A DNA stretch of 64,000 bases from Diadophis punctatus similis (GCA_023053685.1 JALIGW010000016.1:5402001-5466000), one strand, 5' to 3'; counted from the first letter of the stretch, positions 12,701 to 22,469 are shown. Notes: a model not told the origin generated them from the letters alone. Numbers and translations: made by a program.

Positions 12701-15700
12701 ATACCGTTTCTTTAAGTTTAAGGATTATTTCTTTCCAATTTTTACTGTATCTTGGCATTTTACTTATATTTTGTATTTTTCTTAAAGATTTAATAAAGTA
12801 AAACGATTTAGAGATGAAGAACTTCATTCTTCAGCTTTCAATTCCATATAAATCATATTCACTGAATATCATAATCTTAAATAGGAAAGTCAGGTAAATG
12901 TTACTTCACTTTTTTTTTCAGGTCAGACAAACAGATAAGAAAATTCAGAATTAAGAAATGTAAAAAATGAACGAAGAATTCCCAGCTGTATCATTCTGCT
13001 TGAAAAAGCATCAAACGTTTTATCACCAACTTCATTATTTTAGTCTTTCCATTTAAATTTAATTAACCTAGACCAGGGGTAGGCAAACTACAGCTCTTTG
13101 AGGACCTGTGGACTTCAACTCCCAGAATTCCTGAGCCAGCCATGCATGGCTGGCTCAGGAATTCTGGGAGTTGAAGTCCACAGGTCCTCAAAGAGCTGTA
13201 GTTTGCCTACCCCTGACCTAGACTATTAAGTCATTATGTTTTATAGACATGGATATTTTATTTACTTACTCTGCTCTTGTTCCTGTTCTGTCACCTAGAA
13301 ACAAATATTACAAGTCAGAAGGCCCTTCTTTAGCTTTATTAACATTATCAAATAGACTTTTACCAACATTATCTTCTTTATTTCTTTAAAAAGGACATGA
13401 GCAGACATTCTGGGAAGAAATGGTGAACTGAAGACGGCTCCGCTAAAAGTGGATCCGATGACTGTGGCAGAACGAAGAACTCGTTGGACAAGGAGACGAT
13501 TTTGAGATTGTTCACAAGTGTTCCGTACAGTTGCTCCTTGTGAGAAAACCTCAAAACAGCAGTCTCCAGAAGGGTTTTCTATTTTTCCTTTTCTCCCCTA
13601 TCTTTCTTTTTATTCTTTCTAGTTTATATTCTTTTTTAATTTTTTAATTGTGATTATTAAAATAAAATCACTATAAAAAATATAAACGATACCAACAAAA
13701 TCATTAGATTAATGAGACCATTCTCAGGTCACTTTCTATTAAACTTCTTAGAATAGAACACAACAAACCAAACCAAACCAAACCAAACAGAACAGAACAA
13801 ACAAAACAGAACAGGAGGAGAAACATTATATTAGAACCAAAATCACTTATTCAGGAATATACATCCCAGAATAGTTTAATAGTTTAAATAAATATGTTTG
13901 AAATACATGTTATGCCACACAGCCCAAAACACATCAATATCAAAAATACTAGTCCTATCCTGGGTGCCTCAGAAAAAAAACTTCAGAATTTTGATTGAAT
14001 CCCTCTAAATTTATCTGAAAATTAGTTCCTGATAGCTGTTTAGGTGATAACATGACATTGAAAAATGTTGAGGCACATTTTCTAGTTTAATTTAAACCAC
14101 TCTCTCTTAGTCTAATACTTGCCCATCTATACTACAGGAATTATGCTAACTTATGTCATATAGTTGTTTAGGAAGATTAATGAAATAAAACCATTCCACC
14201 TGGCTTCTAAGTTTGAAATCCTTGTAAAACTCTAACCTAAGTTGGTGAATACATTAGCAGAAAAATGCTTCCACATTAATATTTTCAAAATTATGAATAC
14301 AATTTATGAGATACATCTCTCAATTCAGCAACTGGGAGATTAATTTAAAACAAAGTACTTGAACATAGAAAAAAAAGCTGGATATATATTTGCTTTTTGT
14401 TCTGAAAGCCGTGATTTATATGTCAATAAAACTATTGTTATTTAATTTCAAATGATCCAAGTAAATGTATCTATATTAATTAGTCAATTTGCTTTGTGTT
14501 GTTCTCTTTATTAATGTATACACTAAGATGCAGACTTCATTTTCAATTACTTTGAAATACCTGTTTCACTTCTTAAAAACTAATACCCATTGGATACCAT
14601 TTATAAGTTACAGGGAATCCTTGGATTTTGATGGCAATTGGCTCTGCAATGTTTCACTAATCCCAAAACATTCCTGATTTGGTATAACTACAAAATTGTA
14701 CTTTTAAAAAAACATACTTTTTTTGTCTGAAGAGCTACTGAAATCTATGCCACCAAGACCTTCATTAACTGTGGTGGCAGGTGCTGCAACTGTCCCAAGG
14801 GTCAAGCCAAAAGCATTCTGTCCAAGCCCTGAAAATAATGCAAACATTTTTAGGTAAGATTCAGGATTTTGTGAAGTAAGATGTATTATCTATGAAGACT
14901 GAAATAATTTTCTTCTAATGTTATCAGCAGAAACTCTGAAACTATAAGCTGATGGAAACAGAAATCTGTAATTAAAATCCGTCCTTATCAACTAAGCCTG
15001 CTTTCCTACCATCAACAATAACAGAGGTCTTCCGAAGACACAAGCGTTCAAAGATTGCAAACAGTGAGATACAGGAGAATGGTGTTGAGCTTAAAAATTA
15101 TTTCTAATTTCAGAAAGGAATACAATAAGCTGAAGTTGTAACTACAAACTCAAATATTGCCTTTAAATCAAATTAATTACTACTTGTTTCAGTTTAAAGG
15201 ATTAGCAGGATTGATAATCCTTTAAATCATTACATTAAATCCATGCATAAGATCCACATTCTGAACATTTAAAATAATAAATATGAGCAATATCACCTGT
15301 TGTAGATGTGCTTGCACTGGGGAAAAGTGTTCCTCCTAAGCCAGTCAAGGCTCCCCCAAGAGAAAGTCCTGTAGATACAGTGGTGGTTGGAGCAGTGGTG
15401 CCTCCCAAGTTTAATGTAAAACCAGAAGAGCCTGAATTTTAAGCAGAGAATGCAATTCAGATCCTGAACTTTTAACAAAATGATACATCTTGATTTTTTT
15501 TTATCCCAACAACCATTCAGTTGCACACTGATACTATTTTAATGTAGTTATAAAGACTACAGACAGAACTTCCATTTTGGTGTTCATTATTTAAATCAAA
15601 CATTGTTAAGCATTTGTTGAAACTTAAGGAGTCCTTGATAAATGTTCTAGAACCCTTCCATATAGATGAAGTCATCCAGTGGTAACCTCATATACTTAAA

Positions 15701-18700
15701 ATTTTATCAATTCCTTCATGATGTTCAAAACTTCAAAAATAAATCCACAAAAAGTTTAGAAAGGCACTTGGCTGAGCTACTGACTCACTACTGAATCCGA
15801 GTCACTGCTGAAATCGAGTGCTTTTAAGCGAGTCATTACTTAATCTTTTTAAGTATATGCAAAGAACTTGAAGCCATGTTAGACAAATAGTGTGACATTA
15901 TTGAGCCCAATATTCTCTCAGCATCGCAAGTGGATTCAAATTCTGTACCCTTGTTTTTTTATTACTTAAAAGTATCCAGTGTGTACCGCCCAAAGTCATT
16001 TTTGATGACATACGGTAGGTGGTTATACAAATTTAATTTAAAAGGCAGTGTTTTCTGTGACTGTCAGAAAGTCACAGAAGCTTCTTTTAGCTTAGCTAGT
16101 TATTAATACTGTAAGTAGCCATTAGGAGTATTTTATATTCACGTGATATTGAAAAGATAAAGTGTCAGACAAGATTATTTGAATGGGACTCAACCAAGAA
16201 ATCTCAGGACTGCAGGCTAAACTAGACAGTTGAAAATATCTCAGAAAGTGGCAATGGCAAAACATTTTTGCTCTGTTGCCAATGACATGGATGTATAATG
16301 GAGTCTTCAGGAGTTGAGCTCAACTCAAAGATAACTTTACTATATTCCTTTAATTAAATGTTTCAGCTTAATAAGCTTTAAAATTCCTATCATCGAATTG
16401 TGACAGAATTCTTTAATACCGTACCTAAAGTATAACTAATTTTTGTAACAATTGCAAACTAGAAAATTTAGGCAACAGGAAAATGAGAAGAAAACTTGAA
16501 GACAGAACTATTGCAAGCTTACCTGCTGCTGGAGCAGAAGTCAGAGCAGAAGATAATGCAAGTCCAGAAGAAGTGGAAGTGATCGGTAAAGCAAAAGGAG
16601 TGGCTGATCCAGCAGGTTTACTGAAACCCAAACTAAGGCCTGTAGTAGAAGTAGTTGAAACAGGCGTGCCTATAAAAAAAGTTTAATTTATTTATACAAT
16701 TTTATGTGGTTTCTATTCTTAGGAAGTATACCCCCAACACACATATTTTAATTTTCACGACAGCCATGCAAGGCACACTGTGATAAAGTCTCCCAGGTTT
16801 CAGTTCAACACTGATTCCACCACTATGGCTCTCAGCACCTACTCATGTTCCTTTATACCAGTGTTTCCCAACCTTGGCAACTTGAAGATGTCTGGACTGC
16901 AACTCCCAGAATTCCCCAGCCAGCATTTGCTGGCTGGGGAATTCTGGGAGTTGAAGTCCAGATATCATCAAGTTGCCAAGGTTGGGAAACACTGCTTTAT
17001 ACTGAGGAAAAAATAAGTATATACATACTTATTTGGAAAATATATATAACAATTCCCATTTAATAATTCAATTACTATCCATAAAGAGAAGCTAATCTGA
17101 AATTCAAATGGTTCAAAATATTCTTTGCTTCACATACAATAACCAGAACCCTAAATAAGGCCATCACAGTTATAAATTATACACAATATAAACCATTACA
17201 AAGTTATCTTGATATGAGAGTATACTTTTTCATCTAGCATTTTTCTACTTTGCCATGTTTACTAATATTTTACAAGAGGAAATAGCTGAATTATACTCAT
17301 AATAAAAGTTTACCAATCATTCTTAAGCCTCACATCATTGAAGTCCAATGTTTTTCCTTTGGGCATTTCCAGCTATCACTTCTCAGGTAAGGAAAAGGGA
17401 ATGTTAATGATTATATAATACTTACCTAATGTTAATCCTGCAGCAATAGTTGTAGCTGTTCCTGTGTAGGAATACAAAATAAATAAATTTATGCCATTAT
17501 TGAAGAATATGGAAAGGTACAAAATTCAAAATCTTCCGCATAGAAGCAAGCAACTTCATATATCCAGGTATCCTGGACAATTCCCATAACCTCTACCTAC
17601 TGGCCATGCTGCCCCAAAAGGATTGGAATTTGTCTCCAAAACAGCCAGAAGAAGCAGTTGCTTTCTACCAGCTACTTTAAGAAGGATAATGATTTATGTT
17701 GGGAGCAAACATTCAAATTCAGACCAAAGTGGAAAACACTATTGTTTAATTGTATTATACAATATGCTAAGCCTTTAAATATGTCTAATTAATAGACAGT
17801 CACATGTATAATCATATTATTTTAGTCCAACCCTTTCCATGCCTTGTAGCTATAATCTCAGTCCACAGGTCTCCCCTCGTCCCTGTGACTATATAGGACA
17901 GATGGGGGGAAGCTAACCACCAGACTGAAAAAACACAAGCAGACAGTCAGATGAGGAGATCCAAACTCATTGGTAGCCTCACACTGCAATGAACAAGGAC
18001 ACACATTCAACTTTGCAGCTACTAAGATTGTTGGACAAGCAGGCACAAAAACAGCCAAGGAAGTGATTGAAGCCTAAGAAACAGGCCCCTCATCAGTCAA
18101 GAGGAGTGCTGATTTACCACCAGAATATCAAGTACTTAGAAGGCAAGGGCTGGACAGCACAAGCAAATGACAGCCAAACCAGTTAAAAGCCAGCCATCAA
18201 CACACCCCAATCAGCATCTAAAAAGCCACATACAACAGGCACCATATAAATACCATACACAGAACAGCACACACTCTGTTAGACCAACCCAAGTGACCAA
18301 CCTAGATTGGATCCTGCTGCATTATCCTGGGAAACATATATTCGCCTTTATCTGGAGAAGTTATCATAACTGAATTCATGTTTTTATTTGCCTATTCTGC
18401 CATTAAGTCAGAAACTGAGACTATGAGTTCTAGTCCTGCCTTTCTCATGAAAGCCAGCTGGATGACCTTGGGCCATTACTCTCTCTCAGCCCAGCACGCT
18501 TCACAAGGTGGTGGTTGAGGGGAAAATAAGAGGAAGGTATATTGGATAGGTTCACTGCCTTTGTAAAAATAATTAAAGGTGAGATACAAATAAATAAATG
18601 AAATAAAACCACTTTTTTATTTTTATAAAATTTATATAGCCGCCTGTCTTATACTGAGGGTGGCTCTAATCAACAATTAAAATACCAGTAAAAACAGCAC

Positions 18701-21558
18701 AATGCATGTCTATTAAAACCATAAACATTAAAAACCTAGCACCAATGTCAAACTTCAACATGCAGTCCCTTGTTAAATCCTCTCAGCCACCTCACCCTAC
18801 CCCAGGGCTTGGGGGGGAAAGCCGGTCTTAAGTGCTTTTTGGAAGGTTAAGAGGGTAGAGGTCTGCCAAATTTCAAGAGGAAGGGTGTAACTAATTTAAT
18901 TCAATAACTAATTCAAGCTAATCAATGCACATTTTGACAGGAATAACTGAAATAGATTTTACCTGTATTAGTCCCTCCTAAGGTAAAACCTGTGGTAGGC
19001 TTTGAGCTAAAAAGTCCAGTGCCAAAGCCCACAGAAGGAGTAGTTGTAGTAACAGCAGCTGTTGAACCCAACGTCCCAAAGTTAAGGCCTCCAGTTGAGC
19101 TAAATTATAAAGTAAAAAAATTATTAAGAACATGTTCATTGTTCATTTTATTTCTTCACTGCTAGTTTTACAAAATAGCATGCCTTAATTTAAATGCAAT
19201 TAACTGAAATTTCATCTTCAACCAAGTGAGCTTGTAAGAGCTAAGTTTGTTTAACTTAACATTAACAATATTAATGCTGCTATATTTGTATGTTATACTA
19301 TCGGTTGTTTAAACCGATGTACTAAACCTCAACTTCGTACAAGGCAAATTAATGATTTGTTTGGCTAATTTATTCTACTGGTATCCAGAAAAAGGGACAG
19401 AGCACATAACCAAATAAGATTTCTGTGTTCAGATATAAGTTAAAACAAACTATAGTCTCATACTGTTGAGAAAGAAATTAACTATCAGCTGTCCAAGAAT
19501 GGGCTCATATATGATGCTGATCTGTAAATCAACCATGATTTGGCACTGTGTGTGAACACTGCCCTAACAGAAGTTTTTATTAACTTGCTGCTCCTTCTAA
19601 TGTGTTCAAAGAGTTATGAAAGACTGTTATAAGTACATCCCCTATTTTGAGGGGATAAAATTTAATACTGCCTCTCAAACAAAATCTTTAACTTGCAGAA
19701 AGTCCTAAGGAATCACATGTTTTTCTCTTCACTGCCTGTAAATCCTGATATTCCAGAGATCGGGTTAACTTTGCCTACAAGCTAACATTAATATTTACAG
19801 AATTAAGTTAAAACTGAAGTTTCAACCTAAACTTCCAAAAAGAACTGTTATTAAAATAGCAAAAAGACTATTGTTGTTAGTTGCGAAGTCGTCTCCGACC
19901 TATGGACCCCATGGACAACATTCCTCCAGGCCTTCCTGTTCTCTACCATCCTCTGGAGTCCATTTTAGTTCATGTCTACTGCTTCAGTGACTCCATCTAG
20001 CCACCTCATTCTCTGTCTTCCCATTCTTCTTTTGCCCTCAATCTTTCCCAGCATTAGGCTCTTCTCCAGTGAGTCCTTCCTTCTCATTAGGTGGCCTGCT
20101 AGATATAATTTACTTACATATCTATTCCACAAAAATATGCCAGCACAAGTTCTTCTTAGATGTTGCTGCTTTATGATAGCACATCCTTGTAGTTACTGCT
20201 ATTGTCCTGCTATATTGTTAATAAACACACACACACACCAAAGTGCAATGAATTATCTCATGTATTTCAGCTGTAAAAAATGAAATTAAGCTCACACTTT
20301 GATGCATAATGATTGCAAAATCAAATTTTCATCAATTAACTGATACACAGAAGAGGTAGGCATCAGATTTGATGAAAACAACTGCCAATATACAAAATTC
20401 TAAAGGGGCATAAAAACCAGTCGCTCCAAATATGACAGAGCATACTCATCATAAAATGCTAGCTGACTGTGCTAATGTTGTACTGAAAGGGGACATAGAA
20501 AGTATGCAGCCTTGCCTAATTTGATGCTTTCCAGAGATCTGAAACAACTCACATCACCTCCAATCATTGATAAATTTCAGGGCAAGTGAATTAGGGAAGG
20601 CTGCAATCAAGTAATTACTGTTGTGTATGAAAATAAATTTTAAATGGATCACATCCCCCATAACTGTGTATATGTATAACATGTTATAAAATAGATATGT
20701 TTTACAGCTGTCCTATAATTTATGTTCGAGAAAGAGGGAGAACGATGATTTCAACCAACTGGAGGAAAGGGTGGTTAAAGTTGTTGTAAAAATATTTTAG
20801 TTTCTTTTTAAAATTTATGCTGAGAAAAAAAAAACCTTGTGCATATGTCCCCATAAAGAGACTCTGCAATGCTGCTTCTTGTTGTTTTTTTTTGCTTAAA
20901 GTGACATGAAAGCCAAAATCAATTGCCCAAAATCTCTTGGAAAAGCCATATAATCAGGCCATACATGTACTTCATCTTAGCTTATTTAATTTTATGTTTT
21001 TAATCATTGGGCTTTTACTTTTTCATTTTAAACGTTTAGCCCTCTCCAGACAGTCACTTATATGAATTGGGAGTCATATAAATACTTATTTAAATACATT
21101 TTCCCTAAAACAAGTCTCACTAAAAAGGAACTGATGGTCAAGGATTCACAATACTGCTATATAAAATATTGTTTGACACTCTCTCCAGCTTGCAAAGGCT
21201 GCGATTCCTGTTGCTAATCCTTTTGATTTCAATTTCTAGTTAGGATTCTCTCTCTCTCTCTCTTTTTTTAGAGAAGCCGGGGAGCTACAGCAGCTTTCCC
21301 CATCTTTGGGGCGACCCCCACGGCCTTCAACGGTCGTAAAATAAGGAAAAACCAGGTTACACGTGCAGCACCAGTTCCCTGTTCGGGGCGCTGAGGCTTC
21401 CTGAGACTCCTGTGGACACCCTCCGGAATGGCCCCCTTAACTCACCTCGGGGTGCCTCCGAAAGAGAAGCCCCCGCCGCCGCCTCCCCCGCCGGTGCCCG
21501 CCGCAGCCGCGGCAGCGGAAGCCAAAGTCCCGGCTCCGAAGGAGAAGCCCGCCGACAT
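660..21558 (-). CDS. NUP58: NUP58 (NUPL1) nucleoporin gene, 15 of about 16 coding exons; 3' end outside window
   Basis: NUP58 is a structural FG nucleoporin of the central channel of the nuclear pore; with NUP62 and NUP54 it forms a coiled-coil complex whose FG repeats bind transport receptors. Fifteen exons join in frame to 1624 nt (about 541 codons). Residues 1-226 are a Gly/Thr/Ser-rich FG region (GFSFG, GLNFG, GFGTGLF), about 235-420 a helical coiled-coil region ([37 protein letters not shown]), and 477-541 a second FG region. All introns are GT-AG and phases agree. The human protein is about 599 aa, so roughly 55 residues plus stop should lie left of base 1. The start is the only ATG near the CpG promoter that opens with MSAGFSFG, like human MSTGFSFG. 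No frameshift or internal stop was found. It is divergently oriented to MTMR6. Confidence 0.96.
756..3384. other. NUP58 intron 14
   Basis: AT-rich DNA without recognised repeat, exon or RNA gene. Short open frames at 1191-1672 lack family resemblance and sit between stops. Confidence 0.6.
3385..3483 (-). CDS. NUP58: NUP58 exon 14 (C-terminal FG region)
   Basis: 99 nt, phase 1 to 1, encoding [20 protein letters not shown] and [13 protein letters not shown]. Acceptor ATACCAG, donor GTACCC. Matches human [20 protein letters not shown]. Confidence 0.95.
5096..5101 (-). terminator. Candidate poly(A) signal for short NUP58 isoform
   Basis: AATAAA on the minus strand, about 200 nt after the TGA of the alternative exon. 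The region is AT-rich, so chance occurrence is possible. Confidence 0.3.
5302..5342 (-). CDS. NUP58: Alternative 3'-terminal NUP58 exon (predicted p45-like isoform)
   Basis: Within the intron between exons 13 and 14 there is an acceptor with a pyrimidine tract (TACTATTTTTCTAG) followed in phase 1 by 41 nt encoding [13 protein letters not shown] and TGA. Joined to exon 13 it gives a 489-aa protein that keeps the N-terminal FG and coiled-coil regions but lacks the C-terminal FG repeats. Mammalian NUP58 is known to have a shorter splice form, p45, that lacks C-terminal FG sequence; that this exon is its equivalent is inference. An AATAAA lies about 200 nt downstream. Confidence 0.6.
6130..6245. 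mobile_element. Decayed palindromic hAT-type MITE
   Basis: An imperfect inverted repeat: CTGAACTACAACTTCAAG on the left pairs loosely with GAAGTTGCAATTCAG on the right, ending in GGTTCCCCAACCCTG, which resembles a hAT inverted terminus. No clear TSD remains. Confidence 0.4.
8541..8742 (-). CDS. NUP58: NUP58 exon 13 (end of helical domain)
   Basis: 202 nt encoding [20 protein letters not shown], then [27 protein letters not shown] and [12 protein letters not shown]. It leaves one G (phase 1). Acceptor CTGTTCAG, donor GTCTGAG, which is weaker than the other donors. It is the last exon shared by the full-length and predicted short forms. Confidence 0.97.
8743..9606. other. NUP58 intron 12
   Basis: AT-rich; nothing recognised. 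Confidence 0.5.
9607..9689 (-). CDS. NUP58: NUP58 exon 12
   Basis: 83 nt encoding [20 protein letters not shown] and QSIHENVK, identical or nearly so to human. Acceptor TCTCACAG, donor GTAAAATA. Confidence 0.97.
10017..10152. mobile_element. hAT-type MITE in NUP58 intron 11
   Basis: On the minus strand it starts CAGGGTTCCCCAATCCCCGG and contains the internal inverted repeat AGCTCCATTTGTATGGAGCT at 10080-10099. The GC-rich block differs from the surrounding intron. The other terminus and TSD are unclear. Confidence 0.45.
10346..10464 (-). CDS. NUP58: NUP58 exon 11 (coiled coil)
   Basis: 119 nt encoding [40 protein letters not shown]. Acceptor TAATCTAG, donor GTAAAA. The open frame running on to 10077 is exon plus retained intron, not a separate gene. 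Confidence 0.97.
10891..10970 (-). CDS. NUP58: NUP58 exon 10
   Basis: 80 nt encoding [20 protein letters not shown] and ENTAPA, with a helix break at TPPGL. Acceptor CCTCCTGCAG, donor GTAAGTAG. The human protein has EYAAPAD at the end. Confidence 0.96.
10971..12074. other. NUP58 intron 9
   Basis: AT-rich; no recognised repeat or RNA gene. The plus open frame at 11097-11282 has no supporting features. Confidence 0.5.
12075..12249 (-). CDS. NUP58: NUP58 exon 9 (coiled coil)
   Basis: 175 nt encoding [35 protein letters not shown] and [15 protein letters not shown], with strong heptad periodicity. This is the start of the coiled-coil region that assembles with NUP54 and NUP62. Acceptor TTACTTAG, donor GTATAG; ends in phase 0. 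Confidence 0.97.
12508..12573 (-). CDS. NUP58: NUP58 exon 8
   Basis: 66 nt encoding [20 protein letters not shown] and NLQ, almost identical to the human sequence. Acceptor TTAACAG, donor GTAAGTA. It opens the helical domain. Confidence 0.95.
13074..13215. mobile_element. Perfectly palindromic 142-bp hAT MITE with 8-bp TSD
   Basis: The element starts CAGGGGTAGGCAAACTA and ends TAGTTTGCCTACCCCTG. The two 71-bp arms are exact reverse complements around CATGCATG. It is flanked by ACCTAGAC at 13066-13073 and 13216-13223, an 8-bp TSD, which with the CAG...CTG ends is the hallmark of hAT transposons. It lies in NUP58 intron 7, about 55 bp from exon 7. Lack of mismatches suggests recent insertion. 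Confidence 0.9.
13270..13294 (-). CDS. NUP58: NUP58 exon 7 (25-nt microexon)
   Basis: 25 nt between acceptor TTTCTAG and donor GTAAGT, encoding SDRTGTRA (human SDKTGTRP). It is required to keep frame between exons 6 and 8, since exon 6 leaves one nucleotide and exon 8 takes two. Confidence 0.9.
13763..13815. repeat. (AAACC)n-like simple repeat
   Basis: Tandem AAACC units passing into AGAAC/AAAAC variants in NUP58 intron 6. Confidence 0.7.
14718..14828 (-). CDS. NUP58: NUP58 exon 6 (end of N-terminal FG region)
   Basis: 111 nt, phase 1 to 1. Acceptor TATTTTCAG, donor GTATGT. It encodes [13 protein letters not shown] and [16 protein letters not shown]. The exon ends in a run of seven A, a site prone to length error. 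Confidence 0.94.
15297..15431 (-). CDS. NUP58: NUP58 exon 5 (FG region)
   Basis: 135 nt, phase 1 to 1. Acceptor AAAATTCAG, donor GTGATA. It encodes [20 protein letters not shown] and [16 protein letters not shown], matching the human FTLNNLGGTT...[13 protein letters not shown] segment. Confidence 0.95.
16523..16669 (-). CDS. NUP58: NUP58 exon 4 (FG region)
   Basis: 147 nt, phase 1 to 1. Acceptor TTTTTTATAG, donor GTAAGC. It encodes [20 protein letters not shown] and [14 protein letters not shown], close to the human segment [18 protein letters not shown]. Plus-strand and unspliced minus-strand open frames here are shadows or intron read-through. Confidence 0.95.
16859..16994. mobile_element. 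Palindromic hAT MITE, CAGTGTTTCCC family, in NUP58 intron 3
   Basis: 136 bp, starting CAGTGTTTCCCAACCTTGG and ending CCAAGGTTGGGAAACACTG with near-perfect inverted arms. Flanked by CTTTATAC at 16851-16858 and 16995-17002. The same family is found at 45360-45494 in MTMR6. Plus-strand open frames across it are spurious. Confidence 0.9.
17426..17461 (-). CDS. NUP58: NUP58 exon 3 (36-nt microexon)
   Basis: 36 nt, phase 1 to 1, encoding [13 protein letters not shown] across the junctions (human GIATTITTGLTLG). Acceptor CTACACAG, donor GTAAGT. Far too short for ORF-based detection; it is placed by splice sites, phase and homology. Skipping it would keep the frame. Confidence 0.9.
18395..18600 (+). 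mobile_element. MIR/core-SINE-like retroelement
   Basis: It contains the MIR-like stretch GAGTTCTAGTCCTGCCTTTC, then GCCAGCTGGATGACCTTGGG and CTCTCTCAGCCCA, and ends in an AAATAAATAAATG tail. A related piece occurs near 49090-49200. Assignment is by remembered resemblance. Confidence 0.45.
18612..18890 (-). mobile_element. LINE 3'-end fragment (CR1/L3-like)
   Basis: TATAGCCGCCTGTCTTATAC on the plus strand resembles the reverse of a LINE 3' end (GGCGGCTATA). No frame is preserved. Confidence 0.3.
18963..19099 (-). CDS. NUP58: NUP58 exon 2 (FG region)
   Basis: 137 nt. Acceptor ATTTAG, donor GTAAAA. It encodes [25 protein letters not shown] and [11 protein letters not shown], matching the human exon by order of FG-type motifs. 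It enters in phase 2 and leaves in phase 1, setting the frame for the symmetric exons that follow. Confidence 0.94.
19872..20110 (-). mobile_element. 5'-truncated BovB/RTE LINE fragment in NUP58 intron 1
   Basis: The left end TTGTTGTTAGTTGCGAAGTC is the reverse complement of the BovB 3' end; the body matches the copies at 35374-36050 and 58538-58973 (GTGAGTCCTTCCTTCTCATT). Both flanks are diverged and no TSD is clear. Confidence 0.8.
21248..21263. repeat. (CT)n microsatellite
   Basis: A short CT run just outside the CpG island of NUP58, followed by poly-T. Confidence 0.8.
21446..21558 (-). CDS. NUP58: NUP58 exon 1 (start codon)
   Basis: The ATG is at 21558-21556, preceded by GCCGCCATC (A at -3). 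It encodes [14 protein letters not shown], then alanine and glycine runs, then GFSFGGTP, about 37 residues and 2 nt. The donor is GTGAGT at 21445. The Ala6 and Gly7 runs are longer than in the human protein and come from GC-rich triplet DNA, so length may vary between individuals. Antisense open frames over this exon have no support. Confidence 0.93.
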
Positions 21559-21860
21559 GATGGCGGCGGCAGCGGCGGCGGCAAGACCTCAGCAGCTGGG
21601 TCTTGCGGTTCGCCCAAGGGAGCAGGCCCGAGGGGCTCTCCCCACAGCCAGGGCTTCAGCCGCCCCGGCGCGGCAGGCACGCCGGTAGCCCTGCTCGCCC
21701 GCGCGGGAACTTCGAAGAGGGACGCTCGGGGGCTGCGCGAGAAACGCAGCAGTCAAAGGCGCGCGGATAAACGACTGCGCAGGAAGCGCCGCCGCGCATG
21801 CGCGCGCGCGCGCGCGCTGAGACTGCTGGTCGCCAGGCCCCTCTCCTCCCGCCTGATGGA
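21559..21860 (-). promoter_or_regulatory. CpG-rich NUP58 promoter / 5' UTR with NRF1-like site
   Basis: DNA immediately upstream of the NUP58 ATG is dense in CpG, in sharp contrast to AT-rich flanks. A palindromic GCGCATGCGC at 21794-21803 matches the core of the NRF1 site, followed by a (CG)n run to about 21818; TGCGCA recurs at about 21776. No TATA box is evident, as expected for a housekeeping promoter. The transcription start is not determined. The CpG-rich stretch also covers exon 1 and ends near 21860. Confidence 0.7.
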
Positions 21861-21912
21861 TTCTAGTAAATCAGCGCCATAGGAATCGAATCGAATCCAA
21901 TCGAATTTAATA

Positions 21913-22300
21913 CTGGCAGTCCTCGACTTAAACAGTTCCTTTAGTGACCACGGCACTGAAAAAAAGTGGCTTGTGTGACCCTTTTTCGCACTTCGGACCC
22001 TTTCAGCATCCCCGTGGTCACGTGATTGACATTCATATGCTTGACAATGGGTTCACATTTACGACGGTTGCAGTGTCCCGGAGGCATGGGATCCCCCTTT
22101 TGTGACCTCCTGACAAGCAAAGTCAATGGAGAATAGCCAGATTCACTTAACAACCGTGTTACTAATATAACAACTGCAGTGATTCGCTTAACAAATGTGG
22201 GAAGGAAAGTCGTAAAAAGTCGCAAAACTCACTTAACAAATTTCTCACTTAACAACATTAATTTTGGACTCGATTGTGGTCGTGAGTTGAGGACTACCTG
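21913..22300. mobile_element. Tc1/mariner-pogo-type MITE, copy 1
   Basis: Termini read AGTCCTCGACTTAA on the left and GAGTTGAGGACTACCTG on the right, forming a TIR; the left flank is TA. Internal text such as CTTAACAACCGTGTTACTAA recurs in copies 2 to 5. A TA target and CAG...CTG ends fit the pogo/Tigger group; the exact family is inferred. Confidence 0.7.
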
Positions 22301-22469
22301 TGCTTTACTTAGCCAAGTGTGATTAGGCAAACAAGGAATTTGTCTCCGGTACAGAAGCTCTCGGTGTACATGCAAAACAACAGAATAGTATTGTAGTAAT
22401 GATATCAATAAAAGGGGAATAGAGAAAATATTAAGGATAATGAGAATGAACAGATAGATTCCTACAGTA

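Larger units (their letters stand above)
17462..18962. other. NUP58 intron 2
   Basis: Apart from the SINE-like and LINE-like pieces at 18395-18890, the part at 17850-18370 has a base composition unlike other introns and may be an old retroelement, but I could not classify it. Confidence 0.4.

Noticed and set aside
18091..18130. Second hammerhead (CATCAG on plus strand)
   Set aside because: No GTTTC partner at the required spacing and no stem II.
21412..21882. 156-codon plus-strand frame over the CpG island
   Set aside because: Antisense to NUP58 exon 1; GC-rich DNA has few stops and the product is low-complexity.
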